Source: Nitrososphaeraceae archaeon
Lineage (GTDB): Archaea > Thermoproteota > Nitrososphaeria > Nitrososphaerales > Nitrososphaeraceae
Assembly (NCBI GenBank): GCA_013114725.1
Contig: QCWD01000003.1
Coordinates: 1-38,657 of the forward strand
Length of the DNA: 38,657 nt
Direction of reading: 5' to 3'
The position numbers and the translations under genes were made by a program. Below the pieces are notes generated by a model. The model was not told where the DNA came from. It worked only from the letters and a program-made list of their open reading frames with translations, and did not search any database. Below, piece by piece: positions 16,507 to 25,203 of the stretch (the stretch's first letter is position 1; each line of letters begins with the position of its first letter).

Positions 16507-17280
16507 TTAGGTTACGTCGCTTGTATTTTTATTACTTATTTGTTCCTGTCTACCTCCAAATTTAATAGATCTCGCATACCGCGAACCTAGACTACGTAAT
16601 TGATCAAGTTTTAGAACATGTAGCGGTCCGTTAAAGATTTTTGCAAAAATATAAAATTTTGCACATTCTTCCAATATTTCCACGAATGCTCGTGATTCAT
16701 GTACACATGCTCCTAATCCCAAAACACTATTTTTTTTTATAACTATTGTTCTTATTGGTCGAAGTGGTTCTCCCAAACTTGAATCGGTTATTTTATTTAT
16801 CAATAACTCATCTTCAATATTTAATTTATAATTTTCCCTATTTATTACTGGAATATCACCCAAAATCAATGTGGCCTCTCCATGAACTTTTTTGATAGTA
16901 TCATCTTCGAAAGAAATAATTGAATAATGATTTCTTGTATGACATATCGCGTTGACGTCCGGTCTCAGTTCATATATTGTTTTATGGAGTTGAAGTTCAA
17001 ATTTATAAATTGATTTTATTTTTGAGAGATAATTATTTTTGTTCAAATCATTATTTGTATCTATTTTATGAAACTTTACATTCTCGTCCCAAGAAGAATT
17101 TTCAAAATAGGCGATACTGAATTTGTCAGATGATGGAAGGCGGGCACTATTAAATCCTTTTTTTACAGGAAGTAAACCTTTTTCTCGTAATCCAAAAGTA
17201 CAATAGACTAATTCTTTTTCAAGTTGTTCCTCATTAGTTTGACAGAGATTACAAAAACTATTTCCAATAAAAAAAGACAT
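16507..17280 (-). CDS. Class II aldolase/adducin-like protein within the hyp operon
   Basis: This 257-residue protein has the class II aldolase/adducin fold pattern: 'AICHTRNHYSII' (about 112-122), 'KVHGEATLILGDIPVI', and 'SVLGLGACVHESRAFVEILE', a remnant of the usual 'HGvvavG.....a......lE'. Classical members bind catalytic zinc with HxH and a third His in 'NHG'. Here the first site is HTRNH (H114, H118) and the third His is replaced ('KKNS'). Normal aldolase activity is therefore doubtful, though His194 might act. A Cys pair 'CNLC' (10-13) and Cys27 near the N-terminus could form a separate metal site. It lies 17 bp after hypD and 18 bp before the endopeptidase gene, so it should be co-expressed with hydrogenase maturation. 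Its function there is unknown. A metal-handling or accessory role is only a guess. Confidence 0.75.
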   Translation of the reverse strand: MSFFIGNSFCNLCQTNEEQLEKELVYCTFGLREKGLLPVKKGFNSARLPSSDKFSIAYFENSSWDENVKFHKIDTNNDLNKNNYLSKIKSIYKFELQLHKTIYELRPDVNAICHTRNHYSIISFEDDTIKKVHGEATLILGDIPVINRENYKLNIEDELLINKITDSSLGEPLRPIRTIVIKKNSVLGLGACVHESRAFVEILEECAKFYIFAKIFNGPLHVLKLDQLRSLGSRYARSIKFGGRQEQISNKNTSDVT

Positions 17281-17297
17281 AAAACATCCCTGCCGTA

Positions 17298-18410
17298 TTA
17301 TTTTTTAATCTTTTTAATTGATGATATTATAGAGTGTTCTGCCCATATTCTACAAGTTCCTTCTAGGGAAACCATTGTTGGGCCTTTGGGTTTTTGACTT
17401 GTACATTCTTTCATATATAGAGGACATTCTACCGGTTCGCATAAACCTAAAATAACTTCTCCACAACGCGCGCCAACAACAAAATTCTCATTAGCATTAT
17501 TTTTTGATAGGCCGTATCTTACATAGGAGTCATAATCTTTGTATTTTTCTTTTAAGGTAAAACCACTTTTGGGAATGGTCGCAACACCTCTAACGTGTCC
17601 GTTATCAAGGTCAAAAACTTTTTCCAATTTTTCTTGTGCAATTTTATTTCCCTCCCAAGTTACAGATCTTTGATATTCATTTTCCAATCTAGGAGAGTTA
17701 TCCTTGATCTGTCTTAATAACATTAAAATTCCAAGTAACAAATCTACTGGTTCAAATCCACAAAAAACTTGAGGTTTACGAGTTTCCAAAAAATATTGAT
17801 AATATGGCATCATTCCTGTTATTGTGGACGAATGTCCTGGATTAATTACACCGTCTATCCCAAGGACCGATGATTTGAGAACGGACCCAACAATTGGAGG
17901 CATATACCTGTATGAGATAATCAATGAAAGATTTTTGGGCAATCCATTTAATACTTCAAAAGCAGTAGGTGGAGATGTTGTATCAAATCCAACACCAAAG
18001 AAAATAAATTCTTTAGTTGGATCTCTTTTTGCATTTAGTATTGCATCTTGAATGCTATATACTATTTTTATATTGCATCCCAACGCCCTAACATCCAAAA
18101 GACTTTGACCTTTAGACCCTTTTGACCTTGACATGTCCCCATATACCAGTATGGTTTTTCCTTCCTGTGCAAGTTTAATAGCATTGTCTATATCATCAAC
18201 GGGAGTAATACAAACAGGGCAGCCAGGACCAGGTCTTATATCGACATTTGAGGGCAAAAGTGATCGAACACCATTATGAGATATAGTCCATTCATGAGAT
18301 CCGCATACATGCATAAAAATAAGATCTTCCTCGATAAAATCTGCGTACTCATGAATTTTTTGTGTGATTTTTTTTGCAATCTCGCGATTATTATATGACT
18401 CGAGAACCAT
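17298..18410 (-). CDS. hypD: Hydrogenase maturation protein HypD (Fe-CN2-CO scaffold)
   Basis: This 370-residue protein contains the HypD signatures 'CGSHEWTI' (about 41), 'IRPGPGCPVCITP', 'FFGVGFDTTSPPTA', 'VFCGFEPVDLL' and the C-terminal [4Fe-4S] and thiol-cascade region 'GARCGEVILGLCEPVECPLY' ... 'LEGTCRIW'. HypD works with HypC to hold iron while CO and two cyanides are added, using carbamoyl groups from HypF and HypE. The start codon is one base after the hypC stop, indicating tight coupling. Length and motifs are normal. Confidence 0.97.
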   Translation of the reverse strand: MVLESYNNREIAKKITQKIHEYADFIEEDLIFMHVCGSHEWTISHNGVRSLLPSNVDIRPGPGCPVCITPVDDIDNAIKLAQEGKTILVYGDMSRSKGSKGQSLLDVRALGCNIKIVYSIQDAILNAKRDPTKEFIFFGVGFDTTSPPTAFEVLNGLPKNLSLIISYRYMPPIVGSVLKSSVLGIDGVINPGHSSTITGMMPYYQYFLETRKPQVFCGFEPVDLLLGILMLLRQIKDNSPRLENEYQRSVTWEGNKIAQEKLEKVFDLDNGHVRGVATIPKSGFTLKEKYKDYDSYVRYGLSKNNANENFVVGARCGEVILGLCEPVECPLYMKECTSQKPKGPTMVSLEGTCRIWAEHSIISSIKKIKK

Positions 18411-18411
18411 T

Positions 18412-18723
18412 TTACATCTTTTTTATGTTTTTATTTCTTATGTAACCTAAATCACTGACCAAATTTCCTGTAGAACATTCGTCTACTATTTCACATTGAT
18501 TGCACTTCCATATAGTATTTTGAATCCAATATTTTAGCATATTTTCTGCTTCTTCAATGTCCAAAGTTTGAATTGCATATCCTGCATGAATAAGAACATA
18601 ATCACCTATTTTACCTTCTATATAAGATATGTTGATATTTTCTCGTATGGTCCCTCCTCCAAAATCAATTTTTGCAAAATTGTCGTTAATCTCAACAATC
18701 TTGCCAGGAAAAGCCAAACACAT
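18412..18723 (-). CDS. hypC: Hydrogenase maturation chaperone HypC with Cys-containing C-terminal extension
   Basis: This protein starts 'MCLAFPGKIVEI', with the essential N-terminal Cys2, and keeps 'VGDYVLIHAGYAIQ'-type OB-fold residues ('KIGDYVLIHAGYAIQTLD'). HypC delivers the Fe(CN)2CO unit from HypD to the large subunit. It is 103 residues long, whereas HypC is usually 70-90 aa. The extra C-terminus contains 'WKCNQCEIVDEC', a possible metal-binding knuckle. It sits between hypF (54 bp upstream) and hypD (1 bp downstream). Confidence 0.95.
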   Translation of the reverse strand: MCLAFPGKIVEINDNFAKIDFGGGTIRENINISYIEGKIGDYVLIHAGYAIQTLDIEEAENMLKYWIQNTIWKCNQCEIVDECSTGNLVSDLGYIRNKNIKKM

Positions 18724-18777
18724 TACAATTAAAATAATGCAAAACCAACCTATAAAGATTTTAATATTAACGAAAAA

Positions 18778-21048
18778 TTACATTTTAGTAATTTTATTCA
18801 TTGTTAAATAAGCTTGTCCTGCGGATAATCCTCCATCGCCTGATGGGATTTTCTTGTGAGTTAAAAATTTTATTCCGTTAGTTTCAATTTTTTTTTTCAA
18901 TGTTTTTGCGATAGTATTATTATAAGCAACACCTCCTGAAAATCCTATTTTTTTTATGCCGTATTTTGTTGCACTTTCGATAGCTATCTCTGCCAGTCCA
19001 TTTGCAATGCAACATTGGGATGAATATGCCAAATCCTTGATAGAATATTTGTTTCGATTTTCATACAAATATTTAAGTAACTCTGTAGTATCAAATACGT
19101 TTTTTTCAATTTGAGGAGATATAGAAATATCGTCACCATTTATTGAAGCTGAGTCTAAAGAAATTGCTGGCTCGCCCTCATAGGTTCTTTGATAACATAT
19201 TCCTAACAGTGAGGATATTGCATCAAGAATTCTACCAGTGCTTGTGGACTTTATATATTTTTTTGATTTAATTTGGTGGATAATAAATTCAATTTCTTTA
19301 TCTCCTTGTGGAAAATGAAAATTATGTGCATAAATAAATTTTTCAAAATTATTGACATTATTGTATAATATACCTGCCAACATCCTTAATGGGTTATTTG
19401 TAGCAAGATCGCCTCCAATCAAAGGTTGTTCTTTTAAATGTCCAATTCTATCAATCTCATGACTATTTTCGCATTTAAAGATCTCACCACCCCAAGCATT
19501 TCCATCAAGGCCATACCCCATGCCATCACAAACTATTCCTATCAAATCATCTACACCGTATTCCATCATCAAAGAAGCAATATGAGAGTGATGATGCTGA
19601 ATTTGAAAAATATTTGATTCATCAGTGGTCAATTCATAAACTAATTTTGTTGTATCATATGACGTATTCAAATCAGAAGCAAAATATTTTGGTGTTAAAT
19701 TTAATAGATCAAGGTTCTTTTTGATAGTATCTTTAAAAAAAATAAACGTTTCTGGAATTTCAATATTACCTATATGCTGTGAAATAAAGCATTTGTTTTC
19801 ATAGAGTATAGAAAAAGTCACATTTTCCTGACCTCCTAAAGCGAGAATGCAATCATTAAAACGTTTTTTAGTATAGATTAAAGATGGTACATAACCTCTA
19901 GAACGCCTTAACAATAAAGGATTGTCGTTTATAACTTTTAAAATAGAATCATCACACTTTGAAAAAATTTCTCTGTCATGAACTAAAAAATAATTTACAT
20001 AAGAACCAAGTGATGTTAGTGCATCTGTGTTATCCGTAATTATTGGAGAATTCCTGTTATTTGCACTCGTCATCAATAATGCAGGCTCATCGACAAATTG
20101 AAATAAAATAACGTGAAGTCCAGTATATGGTAACATTACACCAATATTATGAAGTTTGGGCGAGACCAGTGGAGAAAGACAATAGTCATCGTTTTTGTTA
20201 AGAAGCACAATTGGTTTCATGTGAGATGATAGAACCTTTTTCTCAACGTTACTTACAATAGCAAAATTTTTTATGGAGGTGAAATCCTTGCTCATTACTG
20301 CAAAGGGCTTATTTTGACGATTTTTTCTTATTCGTAATCTTTCTATAGGATCTGAATTAATTGCTGAAGTTGCAATATGAAACCCACCCAAGCCTTTTAT
20401 TGCTACTATATTTCCTTCCTCGATTAATTTTGCGAATAATAAAATTGGATCTTCAGATTTAATAGTATTACCTTTATTATCGAGAATGTAATAGTATGGA
20501 CCACATGAGGAACATGAAATTAATTCGTAGTGAAATCTTTTATTGTTGGGATCTTTATATTCCTGTTCACAATTGTTACACATTGCAAACTTATTCATTG
20601 TTGTATTAATACGGTCATATGGCAATCTTTTTAATAATGTAAATTTGGGCCCACAATCAGTACATGAAATAAATGGATAATTGTTATACCTATTTTTTCC
20701 AATCTTCATTTCAATGATACAATTTTTACATATAGAAATATCAGGAGAAATTAATGAGCCAGTAATTTTATTTAGGTTACGACTAGAAATTATTTTAAAA
20801 TCATCGTATTTTTTTTCATCTCCTGTGTCTTTTATTACAATATTTTGATAATAGGCTAAAGATGGTTTTTCTTTTTTCATTTTTTTAAAAAATAAATAGA
20901 TTGCTTCCTTACTACCTTGGATGCATATTTCAACGGTGCCATCATCTTTGTTTTGGATAAAACCGTACAGATTGCATTCTTTTGCAATTCTGTGTACAAA
21001 TGGTCTAAACCCTACACCTTGTACTATTCCTGCAACAGATATTTTCAG
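18778..21048 (-). CDS. hypF: Carbamoyltransferase HypF, complete when a non-ATG start is used
   Basis: HypF makes the carbamoyl group that becomes the cyanide ligands of the hydrogenase iron. The first ATG (20880) gives 700 residues that begin just before the zinc fingers, and would lack the acylphosphatase domain. The same frame stays open for 56 codons upstream and encodes 'LKISVAGIVQGVGFRPFVHR', the diagnostic acylphosphatase-like motif. The true start is probably the CTG at 21048, giving 756 residues, which is the normal length. The only start-like codons between the upstream TAA and this domain are CTG. Next come two CxxC-x18-CxxC zinc fingers ('CKNC', 'CTDCG', 'CNNC', 'CSSCG'), a YrdC-like domain and the Kae1-like domain ('HHHSHIASLMMEYG', 'CDGMGYGLDGNAWGGE'). 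It is the first gene of the operon to hypC-hypD-aldolase-endopeptidase. Confidence 0.93.
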   Translation of the reverse strand: MKISVAGIVQGVGFRPFVHRIAKECNLYGFIQNKDDGTVEICIQGSKEAIYLFFKKMKKEKPSLAYYQNIVIKDTGDEKKYDDFKIISSRNLNKITGSLISPDISICKNCIIEMKIGKNRYNNYPFISCTDCGPKFTLLKRLPYDRINTTMNKFAMCNNCEQEYKDPNNKRFHYELISCSSCGPYYYILDNKGNTIKSEDPILLFAKLIEEGNIVAIKGLGGFHIATSAINSDPIERLRIRKNRQNKPFAVMSKDFTSIKNFAIVSNVEKKVLSSHMKPIVLLNKNDDYCLSPLVSPKLHNIGVMLPYTGLHVILFQFVDEPALLMTSANNRNSPIITDNTDALTSLGSYVNYFLVHDREIFSKCDDSILKVINDNPLLLRRSRGYVPSLIYTKKRFNDCILALGGQENVTFSILYENKCFISQHIGNIEIPETFIFFKDTIKKNLDLLNLTPKYFASDLNTSYDTTKLVYELTTDESNIFQIQHHHSHIASLMMEYGVDDLIGIVCDGMGYGLDGNAWGGEIFKCENSHEIDRIGHLKEQPLIGGDLATNNPLRMLAGILYNNVNNFEKFIYAHNFHFPQGDKEIEFIIHQIKSKKYIKSTSTGRILDAISSLLGICYQRTYEGEPAISLDSASINGDDISISPQIEKNVFDTTELLKYLYENRNKYSIKDLAYSSQCCIANGLAEIAIESATKYGIKKIGFSGGVAYNNTIAKTLKKKIETNGIKFLTHKKIPSGDGGLSAGQAYLTMNKITKM

Positions 21049-21439
21049 AAATGTAAATTTAAAAGACAGATATTAAAATTTTCAGTATTATTTAATTTTT
21101 AAACATTAAGTAAATTGCAATATCATAATTAAGCATCAGTATGATACTGCAGGATGGAAATGAGAGGTGAGAAAATTAGTAACAGGTCATTTTCCAAATA
21201 ATATAGACTATAAATCATGTAGTATTATTACACTGTAATGCATTGTGTCCTTGATGTTATAATAATTAATAAAAAATTTGAATAGGACAGATATTTTTTT
21301 GTTAAAAATCAAAAAAGTAATAAAAAAGAATAATTTTTCATTTTTAAAAATCATATAGAAATCAGATCACTTATGACAAATTCCAAAGATATGTGTTAAG
21401 ATATATACTAAACAACCATTAAATCAAAGGTATAGAAAT
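21049..21439. other. Intergenic region between divergent hypF and hydrolase genes
   Basis: About 390 bp of AT-rich DNA that must hold both divergent promoters. A perfect palindrome CAGTAT-G-ATACTG lies at about 21137-21149 and could be an operator. No ORF or RNA gene was recognised. Confidence 0.4.
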
Positions 21440-22084
21440 ATGCTTATTCCATTAGGTTCAGTAAGACTTGAAGGAGACCTTGTAATTCCTGAAAATGCAA
21501 AAGGATTTGTTCTGTTTGTTCATGGAAGTGGAAGTAGTCGTTTTAGTCCGAGAAACAGATTTGTAGCAAAAATATTACAGGAAGAAGGATTGGCCACTCT
21601 TTTATTTGACTTATTAACAAAAGATGAGGAAAAGGAAGATATGTATGATGGCCACCTGAGATTTGATATCAGATTCTTAAGCTCGAGGTTAATAGATGTT
21701 ACCAAAGCAGTAATTGAAAATAATACGGACATTAAAAATCTAAGGATGGGGTATTTTGGTGCTAGTACTGGCGCGGCAGCAGCATTAGTTGCTGCCGCTA
21801 TTCAAAATGAAAATATAAAAGCAGTGGTTTCAAGAGGAGGTCGTCCGGATTTGGCAGATAGTTACCTTCAGAAAGTCATGTCACCAACGCTACTCATCGT
21901 TGGAGGAAATGATAAAGAAGTTATAAAATTGAATAAAGAAGCGTTAGAAAATATAAAAGTTGAAAAAAAACTAGTGATCGTTCCCAATGCAACGCATTTG
22001 TTTGAAGAGCCGGGAACTCTTGAAAAAGTAGCTGAATTGGCATCAAAATGGTTTTTAAAGTATTTGCATTCAAGTAATTTGTAA
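21440..22084 (+). CDS. Alpha/beta hydrolase (dienelactone-hydrolase-like)
   Basis: This 214-residue alpha/beta hydrolase has the oxyanion region 'FVHGSGSSRFSPRN', the nucleophile elbow 'GASTG' (Ser near residue 112), an acid in 'VGGNDKEV' and a catalytic His in 'NATHLFEEPG'. The full Ser-Asp-His set is present, so an esterase, lipase or dienelactone-hydrolase-like activity on a small substrate is expected; the substrate is unknown. The next gene, a phosphoribosyltransferase, starts 17 bp later. The same two domains are often adjacent or fused in other prokaryotes, so they probably act together. Confidence 0.88.
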   Translation: MLIPLGSVRLEGDLVIPENAKGFVLFVHGSGSSRFSPRNRFVAKILQEEGLATLLFDLLTKDEEKEDMYDGHLRFDIRFLSSRLIDVTKAVIENNTDIKNLRMGYFGASTGAAAALVAAAIQNENIKAVVSRGGRPDLADSYLQKVMSPTLLIVGGNDKEVIKLNKEALENIKVEKKLVIVPNATHLFEEPGTLEKVAELASKWFLKYLHSSNL

Positions 22085-22101
22085 TTAAAGGTAGAGAGAA
22101 A

Positions 22102-22755
22102 TTGAATGGGAATGGAATTTTCGAAAATAGAACAGATGCTGCAATTTTACTTTGCAAAGAATTGGAAAATTATCTTGAAGAAAAAGATTCATCTGTAGTG
22201 GTTATAGCAATTCCACGTGGCGGAGTAGTACTTGGTGATGTAATTGCTTCGTATTTTAAACTAAAGTTAGACATTGTGATATCAAAAAAAATTGGTGCAC
22301 CGCAAAATCCAGAATTAGCCATAGGTGCAGTAATGCATGACGGAACGTTCTATCCCAATGCAGAAATCATAAAAATATTTAATATTTCGCAGGAGCATAT
22401 AACAAAACAGATCGGTATAAAGATAAAAGAAATAAACGAGAGGTTACTGAAATTTCGAGGAAACAAAAATTACAATTTAAAGGACAAGACGATAGTTTTA
22501 GTTGATGATGGTATAGCAACAGGAGCCACAATGATCAATGCAATTAACTGGATAAAAAAACATGATCCAAGAAATATCATAGTTGCCATCCCCGTCGCAC
22601 CAAAAGATACAACAGAAATAATCTCTAAATTAGTTAAGGATACAATAATAATTAGTACACCTTATAGTTTTTCTGCTGTTGGAGAATTTTATCGTGATTT
22701 TTCCGAGGTAGACGATGATCAGGTAATAAAAATTATGTCAAAATACAAATCTTAG
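22102..22755 (+). CDS. Phosphoribosyltransferase-domain protein
   Basis: This 217-residue protein starts at TTG after a purine-rich 'ggtagagag'. It contains the PRPP-binding signature 'VLVDDGIATGATM' (about 133-145) and an N-terminal 'VVVIAIPRGGVVLGDVIA' loop typical of type I PRTases. It follows the alpha/beta hydrolase gene, a frequent pairing in which the PRTase is of unknown substrate specificity. It may use PRPP with a base or act in stress-related nucleotide salvage; this cannot be decided from sequence. It ends 43 bp before the convergent CBS gene. Confidence 0.9.
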   Translation: MNGNGIFENRTDAAILLCKELENYLEEKDSSVVVIAIPRGGVVLGDVIASYFKLKLDIVISKKIGAPQNPELAIGAVMHDGTFYPNAEIIKIFNISQEHITKQIGIKIKEINERLLKFRGNKNYNLKDKTIVLVDDGIATGATMINAINWIKKHDPRNIIVAIPVAPKDTTEIISKLVKDTIIISTPYSFSAVGEFYRDFSEVDDDQVIKIMSKYKS

Positions 22756-22797
22756 TATAGACAAATTAGATACAGAAATATCTAAGATTAAAAAAAG

Positions 22798-23967
22798 TTA
22801 TTGTCGATATCTTTCTGATTCTCTTTGTCTTTTTTGTTTTCTATTCAAATCGCTAGTCAATCTTTTTTGCAAACTATTTTTTATGTTATCAAAAATTATA
22901 GGTAACTCCCATCCATTAATTGAAAAGGCGTAATTTTCTTTTGTAGTAAGAATGTTTACACTTAATTCATATCTCATTTTCTTTCCTTTTATATCCTTTA
23001 TCTTTATTTTACATCTTGATTCCTGTATGTCTGGTCTCATTTTCTTTAAAAATTGGACAAGTTTAATGAATTTCGATTTTACTAGCTGGGCCTCATGAGG
23101 GTCATCAGGAAGTCCCATAATATAGATAGGACTATCATCAGATATACGTTCACCTAACAAACCAAGAATATCACTATAAGTGATTATTCCCATCACGCCA
23201 TTTTGTTTGTCTGAAATTAAAGAGTAACTTGAATTAGTATTTCGCATAAGTTTTATAATTGAATTAACATTTTCGTCAACATTAGAAATAATAACATCAT
23301 GGTCTGCTATTCCTATTACTTGTTGATCCAACCGATTTATTTTTTCTACTCTATATGATTCTCTACCGATTCTTTCAGAATGCCCTAACGAGGTTAAAAG
23401 ATGAAACGATGTTACCATTCCTTTCAATGAATTATCGATTATGGGAACATGATCTATTCGATTTTTTTGCATTAATGTTCTCACAAAGGATATCTTTTCA
23501 TCTGGTTTTGCTGATAACAGATTTGAAGACATAATATCAGAGCTAGAAATGTTCAAAGTTTTGCTGTTATCAATAACATTGCAGATACTTTTTGAAGAAA
23601 TCTGGCCAATTACATCCCCATCTTCCATGATTGGAATCGACCTTAATCGGTATTTGCTCATTGCCTGTGCAACATAACCCAAATTTTGATCAGAAGATAC
23701 GGATGGAATATATTTTAAATTCGAAGCGAGTTTTGCATTATCTATATCTCGTATAGACAAAATATCCAAAATACTTATGCTAAAAATTTTATTTTTTAGC
23801 AGGCCGAAAACGTCATACGTATTACTTTCTAACAAATTATTGATAATTTTTGTTATCGGATCTTGTGTGTCGATCAACAAAAGAGGTTCGATGAGCTGTT
23901 TAATTGGTTTTTGTCGTATTTTTTCAAGAGAACGGTAAATCTCTGGTGTAATGGTGTTAATAGTCAT
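22798..23967 (-). CDS. Four-CBS-domain protein with possible S30AE (ribosome hibernation factor)-like tail
   Basis: Residues about 15-275 of this 389-residue protein hold four CBS motifs arranged as two Bateman modules ('YIPSVSSDQNLGYVAQAM', 'RSIPIMEDGDVIGQISS', 'LLSAKPDEKISFVRTLM', 'GVMGIITYSDILGLL'). CBS pairs bind AMP, ATP or related nucleotides. Residues about 295-375 ('SRCKIKIKDIKGKKMRYELS', 'YAFSINGWELPIIFDNIKNSL') have the strand-helix-strand-helix spacing and 'GW.l...fd.I...l' ending reminiscent of the S30AE/HPF fold that binds the ribosomal A and P sites. The C-terminus is very basic ('NRKQKRQRESERYRQ'), compatible with RNA binding. An energy-sensing ribosome hibernation factor is a reasonable hypothesis but needs structural proof. 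It lies next to Hsp20 and UspA stress genes. Confidence 0.8.
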   Translation of the reverse strand: MTINTITPEIYRSLEKIRQKPIKQLIEPLLLIDTQDPITKIINNLLESNTYDVFGLLKNKIFSISILDILSIRDIDNAKLASNLKYIPSVSSDQNLGYVAQAMSKYRLRSIPIMEDGDVIGQISSKSICNVIDNSKTLNISSSDIMSSNLLSAKPDEKISFVRTLMQKNRIDHVPIIDNSLKGMVTSFHLLTSLGHSERIGRESYRVEKINRLDQQVIGIADHDVIISNVDENVNSIIKLMRNTNSSYSLISDKQNGVMGIITYSDILGLLGERISDDSPIYIMGLPDDPHEAQLVKSKFIKLVQFLKKMRPDIQESRCKIKIKDIKGKKMRYELSVNILTTKENYAFSINGWELPIIFDNIKNSLQKRLTSDLNRKQKRQRESERYRQ

Positions 23968-24238
23968 AATATATGAAATAAAAAGCAGTAGGATAATAAG
24001 ATTTTGTATTTTCTACCACACATGTCCTTATTGAAAGTATAACTTTGATTGAATTCTTGCAATTAAAAATGTTCAAAAGACATTCCTAATTCCAATACCT
24101 CTGATTTTTTCATTTTTTTAATGAATGCAGTTACCATATCGTTAAAAAAGGCCAAGAATATACGAATTCAAGAATTGCAATACAATGCAATATTTTGTAT
24201 TCAAACCAAATAAATAACCATTAAAGAATGATATACTC

Positions 24239-24727
24239 ATGATTAAAAAGGAAAATCGTACATCGGATATTGTACCTAGGAAGATAGAAGATGTATTTGA
24301 AAATTTTAGAAAAGATATCGAATCGATTTACAGTAGATGGTGGAAATTCCCGTTTGGTGAAATAAGTTTTCCAACATTGTCAGAGAAAGATACACTGGTA
24401 CCGCTTTGTGACATGGAAGATAAAGGAGACAGGTATGAAGTACAAGTAGACGTACCTGGCATAGAGAAGGACCGATTAAACATAAAGGCTACAAAGAATT
24501 CGGTAGAGATAGAAGGGGAACAGAAAGAAAAGACAGAAGAAAAAGGCAAAGACTATGTATACAATGAACGAAGCTATCATTCTATTTACCGCAAGATTCC
24601 AATCCCAGAAGAGATTATTCCATCACAAATTGAAGCAAAAATGAATAACGGTATACTTTCCATCACAATGCCCAAAAAAACACCAACTAAGATTGAAGAA
24701 GAATCTACTAAAGTAGAAATAAATTAA
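24239..24727 (+). CDS. Hsp20 family small heat shock protein
   Basis: This 162-residue protein has an alpha-crystallin domain from about residue 55 to 145, with 'CDMEDKGDRYEVQVDVPGIE', 'VEIEGEQKEKTEE' and the signature 'NGILSITMPKK' (G-x-L-x-x-x-x-P). The N-terminal arm contains 'YSRWWKFPFGE', and the C-terminal tail ends with an I/V-x-I-like 'VEIN'. It is an ATP-independent holdase that forms oligomers and prevents aggregation of heat-damaged proteins. A UspA gene follows 26 bp after it, separated by a T9 tract. Confidence 0.95.
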   Translation: MIKKENRTSDIVPRKIEDVFENFRKDIESIYSRWWKFPFGEISFPTLSEKDTLVPLCDMEDKGDRYEVQVDVPGIEKDRLNIKATKNSVEIEGEQKEKTEEKGKDYVYNERSYHSIYRKIPIPEEIIPSQIEAKMNNGILSITMPKKTPTKIEEESTKVEIN

Positions 24728-24733
24728 GATTTA

Positions 24734-24742
24734 TTTTTTTTT
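24734..24742 (+). terminator. T9 tract after hsp20
   Basis: A run of nine T lies 7 bp after the hsp20 stop and immediately before the UspA gene. It is a likely archaeal terminator and suggests the two genes may be separate transcripts, or that the usp gene depends on read-through. Confidence 0.4.
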
Positions 24743-24753
24743 GTTTATCAACA

Positions 24754-25203
24754 TTGCAAGAGATATTTAAAAAAATACTAGTTTTATTTGATGGTTCTGA
24801 ACAGTCAAAAAAAGCACTAGAATATGCCTTAAATTTAAAAAAATCGTACAAATCTAAAATTATTGTTTTACAAATTATTCCGTCTGATATAAGGTATGAA
24901 TTGAATGAAAATCAGAAAATCAAACATCCTCTGCAATTTGAAAATACACTTAGTTTAGAACAAATAGAAACATATCAAAATTTAAAAAAAATAATGATGG
25001 ATCTTAAAACAAAATTTGATATTAAAATCATCGTTGCAATTAAATCAATTACTGCAGAAATATTCGAATTTGCAGAAAATAATAATGTAGACTTAATTGT
25101 CATGGGAAGTCGCGGAAGAAGTGGGTTTAAAAAATTACTACTGGGTAGCGTAGCATCAAGCGTAGTGGTTTATTCACATTGTCCCGTGTTTGTTATTAAA
25201 TAA
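24754..25203 (+). CDS. Universal stress protein (UspA family, ATP-binding type)
   Basis: This 149-residue protein has the UspA fold: 'KKILVLFDGSEQSKKALEYAL' type N-terminus and the ATP-binding motif G-2x-G-9x-G-S seen in 'GSRGRSGFKKLLLGSVAS'. The start is TTG. It is probably a soluble dimer that binds ATP and responds to stress. It lies downstream of Hsp20, consistent with a stress cluster. Confidence 0.92.
   Translation: MQEIFKKILVLFDGSEQSKKALEYALNLKKSYKSKIIVLQIIPSDIRYELNENQKIKHPLQFENTLSLEQIETYQNLKKIMMDLKTKFDIKIIVAIKSITAEIFEFAENNNVDLIVMGSRGRSGFKKLLLGSVASSVVVYSHCPVFVIK

Noticed and set aside
17745-17765. T-arm-like 'ggttcaaatcc' suggesting a tRNA
   Set aside because: It encodes the HypD 'CGFEP' block on the minus strand, and no acceptor or anticodon stem can be formed around it. 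No tRNA was found elsewhere.
18778-20880. HypF as a naturally truncated protein without an acylphosphatase domain
   Set aside because: The missing domain is encoded in the same frame directly upstream with its diagnostic motif, so the truncation is only a start-codon artefact.
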